Shown piece after piece: positions 29,356-37,856 of a stretch of 37,856 nucleotides of DNA. The notes under the pieces were generated by a model. That model made no database searches, was not told the DNA's origin, and saw nothing but the letters and a program-made list of their open reading frames with translations. Source of the DNA: Auxenochlorella pyrenoidosa (lineage: Eukaryota; Chlorophyta; Trebouxiophyceae; Chlorellales; Chlorellaceae); the NCBI GenBank assembly GCA_001430745.1, contig KQ481962.1:905470-943325 (forward strand), read 5' to 3'. Within the stretch, counting starts at the first letter, position 1. Every line of letters begins with the position of its first letter. Made by a program: the position numbers and the translations under genes.

Positions 29356-30779
29356 TGCGCCTGGTGCTGTGTGGTGGCTGCGCCTGGCCCTGGCTGCGCC
29401 GGGCTGCGTGCTACAGTGTTCGCGTCAGCCTGGCCGGGCTTCTGCCGATCAAACAGATCCAGGTGTTGTCAGAGCAGCCTGGCGTCGAGAGGGCAAAGGC
29501 CGCAGCACAGACTGCAGCTCGGCGGTGGTTTGCTCCTCGCACAGAGGGACTGCCGCTCAGCAAATTCGCCTTGCCCAAGAACCGCTGCGGTAGGAGTTTC
29601 CTGTTGCCTGGTAGATCGCCAGCCGGCCTCAGCTGGCCAGCCATCTGGTCCACTGGCGCCACATCGCTGGCGGCACAGGTGCGCATGATGTCTTGTCCTT
29701 TCCCTCGCTGCCGCTCTCATACAGAAAACTTTCTAAAGTTGCTGCTTCCAGTTGCCGAAGGTCTGATGAGCGCACTGAAACCCATATCTGAGGTTGGAAT
29801 CTCCATTAAATTGCGATCTGTGGTTTCGGTAGGCTGTCGTTGCGTTTGCAAATTGTTACAGCTTGCATTTGTTGAGAGAATTCGCTAGTTTGAAAGGGGG
29901 CGTGGGAACCGCACAAGGAATTAGTAGTTCCATGGGGACAACATGTAGCAGCATGGTCTGTGGGCTGCGAGCAGGGGGGCTTCTGTGTGAGCAGGGGCGG
30001 CTCAACTGGCTTGGGCGTGAGCGCGACGACAGGGCAGATCAGTGCAACAAACGGGCGGCGAAGTAAACTCCACCAGAGTTCTAAATGGAGGTCATAGAAA
30101 TTGCGGCCCACGAGGGCGGGAAGTTCTTGGAGATCAAAGGCACTTTGAGCCGCAAATTTGGCTGCTCTGAGCAGCCATCTTGGGCCAGGCGGGTGTGGCA
30201 AGGGGAGTCCGGCTGGCATGGGCAGCACTGAACGGGCGGGGCTTGGAACAACGAACTGAATGAATGAAATCAGTTGGAGAGTTGGTCTCAAAGTCTTTGG
30301 GTGACAAATATTCTGGGTGAAGGCATGCTGAGGGCGTAAGCAGGCCACGAGTGACGTTTGTGAGGGCAGGGTGGGGGTCGTAGGGAAGCATGATGAGGCG
30401 GTGCAGCTTTGAGAACTCTCTGTCAGTAGTAATGAAACAAAGACCAATGGGGGCCGATGGAAGTGAATACAAAGAGGTCAAGGGACAGTGCGGCGGAGGT
30501 TGGAATGCGGTTAAAGCCTGGGTGTGAATTGCAGGCGCAACAGCAGTGTGCAGCAGCAAGGTTTGATGCGCGGCTTCATGATTGCATGCTCTTTCAGGAA
30601 TCAAGGCGCATGTTGGATGGGAAATAAAAACACCACAAGTGTATGGGAAAAAACAAGGGGCTTGTGACAGCCCGGCATGGAAAACTGCGCAAGCAGCTTG
30701 CTGCGTCAGCATGTGACAGGCGCCAGCACGGTGTCGACCAGCGCGCCAGTGTGCAGCACAACACCGCAGCTGGATGCCT
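29356..30779. other. Spacer upstream of VCA gene, lower GC
   Basis: This 1.4-kb stretch lies between the cyclin-like 2 stop and the VCA-protein start, both minus strand. Its GC content is visibly lower than the genes, especially 29700-30650. A 213-codon open frame (30447-29806, minus) has no ATG start and no recognisable motif. A minus-strand TGTAA occurs at 29860-29856. I see no supported gene and take it as a long 3'UTR plus promoter. Confidence 0.5.
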
Positions 30780-32331
30780 TCAGCACGTCTTCCGGCAGAG
30801 GAGGGGCAGCAGCGGCAGGCGCGTCGAGCGCGAACGCAAAGCGCAGCATTGGGGGCTGCGCCAGCTCGGCCAGCTGGGCCTGCTGGTCCAGGGCGGGCCA
30901 TCTGACAGGTCGGGCGCGCCAACAGCGCCCACCTGCAAAGCAGTTAATCGAGGCCAACTGCAGTTGCAACGAGAAGTTCTCATGTAGGGGCCGCTGGCAC
31001 CGCCTAAACGGGTTGACTGCACAAGCCTGTATGGAAGCCGCAGCAGCGAGACGGCGCCAGTGCAGGGTGGCTCCACCGACTGCCTGCTTGCAGGGTGATG
31101 CAGCGTGCCCCTCACCTCCCGGGCCACGCCCAAGAGCTCCCAGTGCAGCGCCGCCAGGATCTCAGTCTCCTGCTGCCGCAGGAAGGCGGAGGGGATGCCT
31201 GCAGGGCAGTAGGGGTGGGGACAGGCGGGATGCGTGGTGCAGGGCGCTACGACAACGCTGCTCCTGCGATCACTCGAAAGGCAGCAGGCGATGGCTGCTG
31301 CAGCATCAGCATCAGCAGCGGCAGCAGTTGCGCCGCAGACCCTGCAGGCCACTAGCTGAGCGGTTTGACTGCACAGCGGTCGACCTGCAGGGCGGACAAC
31401 ACGTTGCTCCGTGCCATCGCCTCACCAGTGATGCGGGACATGATGGCGCCGTCGGGGGTGGTGCTGCGAGTGGCCTCCCACTTGACCGCAATCCACAGGC
31501 TGGCCGCCAGCAGCGCCTGCGCCAGGAAGCGCTCCCGCATCAGCACGCACCGTTGGGGTGGTGAGCGCTGCAGGTAGGCGCGCCTGCAGGAGCACAACGG
31601 GGTCTGGCGAGGGCGTTAACGTTGCCTGAAGGGCTGGCGTTGAACCAGATTTGATCTAGTTGCATGGGCGCCGTGCGCTGGGGCGGCAGGCATGCACTGT
31701 GACCTGCCAGTCACCTGAAGATGGCGCAGGCCAGATCTGCAGCCTTGGTGTGGGTGTGCAGGAAGGTGCAGACGGGGTGCATGGCGGACAGGGCCTCCAG
31801 GCAGCGGTGCACATAGTCCAGCAGGTAGGAGGCCTGCCAGGGCACAGCGCTTGCGGCCGCCGCAGGCTGCACGTGGCGGGGCCGGCTGCGGCACGCACGT
31901 GCATGCGGACTGCAATCAGAGCCGTCGGTGTCCACGACGCGCTGGCGTTTGGTGGGCAGTGCAATCTCCTGCGAGGGGCCAGTGAGGCGGCGTCAGGCGC
32001 AGCGCGGCGGCGCAGCAGGCGGGGGCCTGACTGGGTGGCCGGCTGGGTGCCGGACCCCCAACTCCCCTCCGAGCAGCATGCTTAAGCCTGTCGTGTGCGC
32101 CGGAGCTGGCGACGATGCCCAGCAGTTCAAGCGCCACTCCGCCGGGGCACGATACCCCCCTCATGTCAACCCTTTTTGCATGCTCAAACCAAGCCTAGCA
32201 GATCAATGCAAGGAATGGAAAGCCAGAAGGGACAGTACTGCGCTCACCGAGGAGAGCGGCGTTGCACAGTGCGCGTGCTCAGGGTTGCAGGCCTGCCGGG
32301 ACGCCTCAAGCACATCCGACACAAGAAGCAT
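30780..32331 (-). CDS. Cyclin-like protein, paralog 2, frameshifted tail
   Basis: A close paralog of the gene at 24634-26419, in the same orientation. Exons 32331-32248, 31968-31715, 31583-31426, 31198-31116 and 30932-30780 give 243 residues as the sequence stands. Exons 3 and 4 have exactly the same length as in paralog 1 (158 and 83 nt). The cyclin box is intact: YLLDYVHRCLEALSAMHPVC, FLAQALLAASLWIAVKWEAT, IMSRITG, ETEILAALHWEL. In exon 5, after VGAVGAPDLSDGP, one base is missing relative to paralog 1 in a G run at about 30891-30897, so the shared tail is replaced by 37 unrelated residues. The old frame stays open to a stop at 30706 and still reads LDQQAQLAELAQPPMLRF. This may be a sequencing error, a recent mutation or an altered but working C terminus. 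Confidence 0.75.
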
Positions 32332-33336
32332 TTTCTGGAGGAGCGGTGCAGCTGCCAATGATTCGCGGTAGGGACGTGCGCGACGGTTTGTGTCCCTTAC
32401 TGCCTCTGCAGCAGTCTCTAGGATGTCTCTAGCGCTTTGAAACCGTGCAATAAAGTCGTGAAGAGCGATGGTGCGAGAGGGGTGGGCGTCCACGAATCGT
32501 CAGCTGCAGGACCTTCCTCCTCAGCCCTTCACCCCTGCTTCACAAGGTGGTCCCAATCGAACACTGTGTGATAAATGTGCCGATTTAGCCGTGGTCCGTG
32601 AAAAGCTTCTTGAAAGGAACAAAAGAAGCAAAAGAGAGTTGAAGGCCAGCAGTGGCAGGGACTCCCCTCAGATTCTGTGCTGGAACACCAGCGGCAGCCA
32701 CGAGTTGCACGTACAAGCCAAGAGGATTGCTGCAAGCCCTCATTGAGAGTGCAATGGCCATGAAACGGCTTCCGGCAACGCAGCAGGATTGCAAGCTCCC
32801 TTCAGGCACAAGAGACAATCCCCGAGTGCGACCTGCACGGGATGCTGCAGGCCAGGCCTGTCCTGGACAAGTGCAGCCGGTGCCACATGCCATCTTGGCG
32901 CAAGAGTGTGGGACCCCGTATCCAAGGATGTGCCGAAGAACAGACAACACGCCGCCTTCATCAGTCGTAAGGGTCGGCTCTCAACACGCCTGCTGGGCAG
33001 GCCTGCATGAGGACTTCAGTGCAGCGGCGGCACTAGCATTGCAGCCGAGCGTGAGGCGCAGCTGGCTTGCCCAGCTGGCTTGTAGACGCAGCGCCATCAG
33101 TGCACTCTCGGATTTGCAAGGAACAGATACAAGTTGTCATAGAGGAGAGGGGTTTCCACCGCTCAGCTAGCCCACGCTGCCGCCGCCACATAGGCAGCAG
33201 TGCCCTGCTAATGCACAGCGCATGCATGCGCTGAAGGGGCTCCAAGACAGTGACACACCACTTGTAAAGGCTCTTTGCGCGCAATAAAAGCTACTTTGTG
33301 GGCGGCCCTCGAGACCAGCTTTTTCACAGCGGTGCC
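32332..33336. promoter_or_regulatory. Divergent intergenic region with TATA-like site
   Basis: This 1.0-kb stretch lies between two divergent starts and probably holds both promoters. An AATAAAAG element at 33283-33290 lies about 50 nt upstream of the plus-strand ATG at 33337 and could be a TATA box. On the minus side the cyclin frame stays open upstream to about 32499, but without an ATG. A plus-strand open frame (32652-33170) shows no family features, and I do not call it. Confidence 0.4.
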
Positions 33337-35613
33337 ATGTCCGCTCTCGTGTCGTCAAATCTAACCTGCGCGCTGGTAGCGTACAGCAGGGCGGCTTGGG
33401 CTCCCTGCTGCCACCGCCGCCAACAGCGGCAGCAGCGCGGCGGCGCCGTATGTGCAGCGCAAAGGGCCAGTGACGGCACTGGGCTTGGCCAACATGAGCA
33501 GCATGAGCAGCAGCCAGACATAATAGACCTGGCTCCGCAAGCGCAGCAGGTGGCGGATCCACAGCAGCAGCGGCGGCAGCGGTCAAGCCCCCCAAGCCAG
33601 CGGCAGCAGGTGCTGCTGTCCGACCAGCAGCAGCTGTGGGCAGAGATTGAGGCGGCGGGTGCTCAGGCAGAGGAACTGGAGAGCTCTGGGCGGCGGGAGG
33701 AAGCCATCGAATTCCTCATAGACAGTGAGGCCGGGCTGGACGGCTTGCTGGCATGCCAGCCTGTTGTACCGCGCGGGGAGCAGGCTCGTCCCCACCCGCC
33801 CGACTGCATTGTGCAACCGCCTGAAGCGCGCCGCCCTTGGCACGCAGTCTGCAGGCATGGCGGGACTGCCTGGGCTCCCGTCCGCAGGCGTGCACCGGTC
33901 TGCCGACAACCCAGCACTCTGTGCCTCCCTGCCTCAACCCGTGCAGCGCTGGCGCGGCTGGAGCAAGACCATGCCGTTGAGTTTGACCTCGTCGTGCTGC
34001 GCCAGATGCTGTGGGACGCGCTGTACGCGGCGGAGCGGCACCGCGACGCGCTGGTCGTGGCGGCGCAGGTGCGGCGGGGCGACGGCCCGGCGCGCGCTGG
34101 CCGGCGGCTGGCAGGGGTTGACCCTGGGTGCTCCCTCGGGATCGACTGCGCCCTTCAAGTTGCTGCCGGGGAGGCGAAGCTTGTGCAGCAGGCATTTGCA
34201 GAAGCCTCTGCAAAGGTCTCCGCGCAGCCTCGGCTGCCGACCGCCGCGCGTCGAGGCGCCGTGCCTGACGAGTCCATCCACCCCACCCCCAACCCCTGGG
34301 TGCACGCACCACCTGCAGGTCTTCTCGGCGGTGCAGGACCGCTTTGGCAAGGAGTCTGCCGAGGTGCAGCTGGTGTCGGTGCGCCTGGGCATCTCCTCCG
34401 CCGCCTGCGGCAGGCTCGAGGCGGGGCTGAAGCTCATCTACGATGCGGCGCCCGTCCTGCAGCACAACCTGGGCAGGATGGTGGAGCAGGCGCAGGCGGC
34501 GGCGGCGGCAGAGGGGGGCCTGGACGAGCAGGCAGCGGTGAGGGTGCACGGGGTGGTGGATTGACAGGAGGGCCCAAGGTGCTAGCTGGGCAGGCGTGGG
34601 AGGGCAGCTGGCCCTTGGTACCACAGGCACCCAGTGCCTTCTAAGGCCAGCTTCTTTTAATTGCAGCAGCTGCTGGTCACTGGGGAAGTGCACCAGCACG
34701 GCGGAAGTGGCAGCTGTGAAGCCGGGCATGCATCCGCCTGCCTCCCAGGCTGCCCCTCCCCTGCCCTCGTGCCGCCAGGCCACCCTGCAAGACACCATTG
34801 ACAAGCTTGCTGCCGCGCTGGGCGAGGCAAACTACTACGGGTCAATCTTCACAATCCGCCACGCCGCGGCGACGCAGCGCGCAGCAGGCACGCCGCCCAG
34901 CCCGCGTCACCCTGCTCCCGCCAGCGCTGCATGAGGGTGCCCCGCCGCTTGTGGGCCGCAATCTGCTCCAGCCCTGTGTTGTTTGTTCACCCCTGCCGCA
35001 AGCACGGGCGGCCCGGTGCCGGCCTGGCACGGGGCCCCTTCCTGATGTCCCCCAAACGCCACCCTTTGCACAACCTGCAGGCGTGGTGGAGGGGTGGCAG
35101 GAGCTGCAGGCAATCCTCGTGTCGGGCTTCGCCAGCCTGATGGCCACAGCTGGCGGCCCCGAGGGCAGCGCCGTGGCCAATGCTCTGCGCGAGCACGACA
35201 GGTGGGCACCAGCCGCCTTGACTAGGCAGGCTGCCAGTGTGGCGGCGGAGCAGCATGAGGAGCGGGCTGGCAGCGGGCTGGCTGTGCCCGGGGGCACCTC
35301 AGGGCTGGCCCCCCCCGTGAGGCCAGGGTCATGTGGATACGATCAGCAGGGCGCCAAATGCCAGCGGTGGCACTTTGAGGCATGCATTAACCTCAGATGG
35401 CCAGGTGGGGCCTTCCCACGAGTCCCCGTACCCTGGCCCTGCCCCCACCCCTGCTCATGGCCCCCCTTCCGCAGGCTGGCGCACGACATGGGCGCTGAGC
35501 CGCTGCTGGCCCGCCTCGTCAAGGCGCAGAACGAGTGGCTGCACGAGGTGCAGGAGCAGGGCCCCTCGCACCCCATCTTCCAGCAGATTGCCAGCGCCCA
35601 GCTGGCGGGCTGA
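33337..35613 (+). CDS. Unrecognised helical protein, probably plastid-targeted
   Basis: I do not recognise the family. Exons 33337-33724, 33947-34068, 34319-34537, 34779-34887, 35081-35201 and 35475-35613 give 365 residues; if exon 4 instead ends at a GT donor (34905), 371. The N terminus (MSALVSSNLTCALVAYSRAA) is rich in Ser, Ala and Arg without acids, typical of a transit peptide, followed by a Gln-rich linker. The rest is predicted helix pairs reminiscent of TPR or HEAT units: RREEAIEFLIDTLARLEQDH, LRQMLWDALYAAERHRDALV, VQLVSVRLGISSAACGRLEA, TIDKLAAALGEANYYGSIF, GWQELQAILVSGFASLM, LLARLVKAQNEWLHEV. No enzyme motif, membrane segment or metal site is visible. The first junction (GACA|GTGAGG) and last junction (GACAG|GTGGGC) are secure; exon 4 is the least certain. 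Confidence 0.65.
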
Positions 35614-36042
35614 GGGTGCACAGCAGCAGCGGCAGCCAGCTGGGGCTGAGGGGGCCAAGAAGCAGTGGCAACCAGCAGAGGGCTGAGGGGGCCGCACCAG
35701 CATCATGCACCGCGCGCTTGCCCTCCTACCCCTTGCTTTGCGTACCCGCTGCACCTCACACGCTTGCACTGCTGTGCTGCGCAAGCAAGGCATGTGCGCC
35801 CTTGCTCTTGTGCGGTGTGCTGCCCTCGGAGGCGTCCTTATGTTAGGGTGGCAACGTGTCTGATCAAAATGAGCATGTAAGTCCAGAACAAAGAGACAGC
35901 AAGGAACGCAAGCGGCAGTTGGAGGAATGAAAGACAGTTCAGTTCGGTGGGAGGGCGTAATTGTACAAAGTTGAGGGAAAGGTTGGTGGCACAACAAAAG
36001 TAGGGGCTCCCGGAGCACATGCACCGGGCAGGCAGCGCCAGC
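35614..36042. terminator. Convergent 3' region with TGTAA
   Basis: This 429-bp stretch lies between two convergent genes. A plus-strand TGTAA at 35876-35880 lies about 260 nt past the stop of the helical-protein gene and is a good polyadenylation signal candidate. No minus-strand TTACA-type signal was found for the opposite gene. A short direct repeat of agcagc-ggcagccagctggggctgag type occurs at 35621-35690. Confidence 0.5.
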
Positions 36043-37856
36043 TCACCCTCGGCGCGCCTTCTTCTTTGCGCTGCTGCTGCCGCCGCCACCCTCCTGCCCA
36101 CGCTTTTGCTTCTTGCCGGTGCCGCCGCCGCCGCCGCCCTTCTTGGCACCGCTGCCGCTTGCAGCGCTGCCGGCCTTCTTCTGCTTCTTGCCCTTCTTCT
36201 GCTTGCGCAGGCTCCAGGAGTCCTCCTCGGCAAAGCTGCCGGGAAGTGGGGCGCGAAGGGGTGGTGGTTCAAACTAGCGATCGTGTGCACGCCATGCAAC
36301 GGGCCAGCGGTTTGCATGCGCCTCCAGCCAAGGGGTGAAGCTCCTTCACCACCCTTTCCACTCCTCCCCCCCACCGGCCCCCTTCGCCCTCACTCTTTGT
36401 ACTGCCCCCTCGTCGAGCCCCACTGCGCCTCCACCGCCGCGCCGCGCCTGCTGCCACGCCGCTTGAGCTGCTTGCCGCCCGAGGCGGGTGCCTGCCGCCC
36501 TGCCTGGCCGCCCTGCTGGCCCGCCTCCGCCTGCTGCACCGCCCGCCGCTCCTTACGCGTCATGTACCCACCCTGCCTCTGCCCCTCCTGCTGCTGCTGC
36601 GGCGGCGGCCTGCCGCGGCCAGAGATGCGCAGCTTGGGCTTGCTGGCACGGCCCACAGCCACCCCCGCACGGATGCGCTGGTGCAGCACCGCGGCAGACT
36701 TTGCTGCCGCGCGCGCGTCGGCCGCAGCGCGCGCCCTGCAGGGGAGGGAGCGCCAGCATACGCTGAATCGCCGCGCTCGGTGCGGCGTGCGGGAAGCAGC
36801 GGGGTACATGCACCGGATTGCATGCAGTGGACTGCCTACGGCGGACTGCATGCAGCGGCAGCTCACCGCTCGGCTTCTGCACTGCGCCCCACCGCCGCCT
36901 CCACATCCAGCACTCCCGCCAGCAGCGTCTGCCGCCTGCCGCCGCCCTCCTGCTGCTGCTGCACAGCGGCTGGCGGCTGGGCGGCGCCGCCCACTCCCTC
37001 TGCCGCCGTCGCTGCCGCCTCGGCGGCCTGGTTTGCATCCAGGTCCTCGCACACCTCTGCCAGCAGCTCTGCCGCCTCGGCAAAGCATTCCTTGATGGCT
37101 GCAGGCGGGGGATAGGCGGGCGGGCACGCTGGGTTGGTGCGCGCGCACCCCCCGGCCACGCCCCCGCATTGCAGGCACTGCACACCTGCCACCGCCTGCA
37201 CCCATGCCAACAGGACCGGGCAGGGACGGAGCGACCAGGCACCGCTCGGCCCCAGCCCGCCAGGCACCCTGTGCCCCGCAATCAGTCCCGCCCGCGCCTC
37301 ACCGCGTATCTGGAAGCTGCCGCTGCCGATGTCCTTGCCCATCTCCTGCGGGTCCTCCACAGCCAGCAGCCAGGGCTTCTTGGAGTGCCGCCAGGGCCGC
37401 AGCTTGGAGCAGACGCCCCCCATGCGGATGCTCACAGCGTGCTTGGTGTACGAAAAGTGGGTTCCTGCGGGGTTGGAGGCCAAGTGGGGGTGGCAGTGGG
37501 TGTGCGAGTTTGGGCTGGGGCTGGGGCCAAGAGACACTCAGGGGAGAGCAGGCCTGGACCTGGCACTCGGGTGCACAGGAGCCCCAGCCACGGGCAGACA
37601 ACCAGCACAGCCGAGCCACTGCGCAGCCAGCACGAAGCAAGGCAGGCCTAAGCAGGCCCCCTCCCCACCGACAAACCCACCGAATCGGTCGAAGAAGCCC
37701 CACAGCAGCACGCCCAGGTCGGAGGGCAGGCCGCCCGCCTCGGCGCCTGTCCCCGCCTCGCCGCCCCCGCCCTCGGCTCCGCCGAGTTGCCTCGGCTGCT
37801 GCTGCTCCTGCGCGGTGCTCGACGTGCCAGGCAGCAGCGTGCCAGCCGCCAGCTGG
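36043..37856 (-). CDS. TRF4/PAPD5-type poly(A) polymerase, C-terminal part
   Basis: Non-canonical poly(A) polymerases of this type add short oligo(A) tails to nuclear RNAs for exosome decay (TRAMP in yeast). The gene runs off the right edge; the nucleotidyltransferase GS motif is not in the window. Exons seen: 37856-37681 (partial), 37464-37303, 37098-36867, 36735-36394 and 36235-36043, all in phase. The poly(A)-polymerase-associated domain is recognisable: LPSDLGVLLWGFFDRFG, HFSYTKHAVSIRMGG, and WLLAVEDPQEMGKDIGSGSF, matching the family's L-x-x-EDP-x-x-x-x-D-x-G-x-x-S and the helix IKECFAEAAELLAEV. The remaining 250 residues are Ala/Gln/Arg-rich, and the end is a Lys/Gly tail (KKQKKAG, AKKKARRG) likely to act in nuclear import or RNA binding. 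The last junction uses AAAGA|GTGAGG. Confidence 0.83.

Noticed and set aside
29806..30447. 213-codon open frame on the minus strand
   Set aside because: It starts with TTG, shows no family motif and lies where the cyclin-like 2 3'UTR is expected.
32332..32493. N-terminal extension of cyclin-like 2 (DAHPSRTIALHDFIARF...)
   Set aside because: It looks protein-like, but the frame begins with GTG after a stop and has no ATG; the ATG at 32331 aligns with that of paralog 1. An unseen upstream exon remains possible.
1..37856. tRNA, rRNA, CRISPR array or transposon
   Set aside because: No cloverleaf-like, rRNA-like, spacer-repeat, terminal inverted repeat or transposase/reverse-transcriptase motif was seen on either strand.

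Overview
The window is nuclear DNA of a GC-rich green alga, most likely a trebouxiophyte such as a Chlorella or Micractinium relative. The grounds are the very high GC content, short and very numerous spliceosomal introns (about 75 inferred here), organelle-type presequences, and families such as a plant-type single CRM-domain protein. There is no bacterial operon structure, no tRNA, rRNA or CRISPR array. Gene models below were built by hand by joining reading frames across GT-AG or GC-AG introns so that phase is kept at every junction; transcript ends are unknown.

Layout, left to right. 1-290: two copies of a 193-bp direct repeat. 404-3303 (minus): phosphopantothenoylcysteine decarboxylase (HAL3/CoaC) directly downstream of a CMC2-type twin CX9C mitochondrial protein. 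The stop and next start are 51 nt apart and there is no AUG in any frame of the spliced upstream cistron, so this looks like a leaky-scanning bicistronic mRNA. 3770-15140 (minus): a 37-exon gene for a secreted 1415-residue protein with a G8 domain, a CEMIP/TMEM2-like beta-helix and seven C-terminal ShKT-like repeats. 15528-19532 (minus): ankyrin plus RING-between-RING (Ariadne-type) E3 ubiquitin ligase. 19817-22583 (plus): HpcH/HpaI-type aldolase with a presequence; the 310-N assembly gap sits wholly inside its first intron. 22675-23540 (plus): CRM-domain RNA-binding protein, starting 91 nt after the aldolase stop and overlapped by a 15-codon uORF.

24634-26419 and 30780-32331 (both minus) are two cyclin-like paralogs with matching exon structure; the second carries a 1-nt frameshift in its last exon. 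Between them, 27019-29355 (minus) encodes a proline-rich protein ending in WH2, central and acidic motifs, that is, a WASP/SCAR-type VCA tail. 33337-35613 (plus) is an unrecognised, probably plastid-targeted protein. 36043-37856 (minus, 5' end outside the window) is the C-terminal part of a TRF4/PAPD5-type non-canonical poly(A) polymerase.

The genes do not form one pathway. The strongest leads are the CMC2-HAL3 dicistron, the G8/ShKT surface protein, the high share of GC-AG introns (8 of about 75), the VCA protein with a tandem donor that could switch its Arp2/3 tail on or off, and the frameshifted cyclin duplicate.
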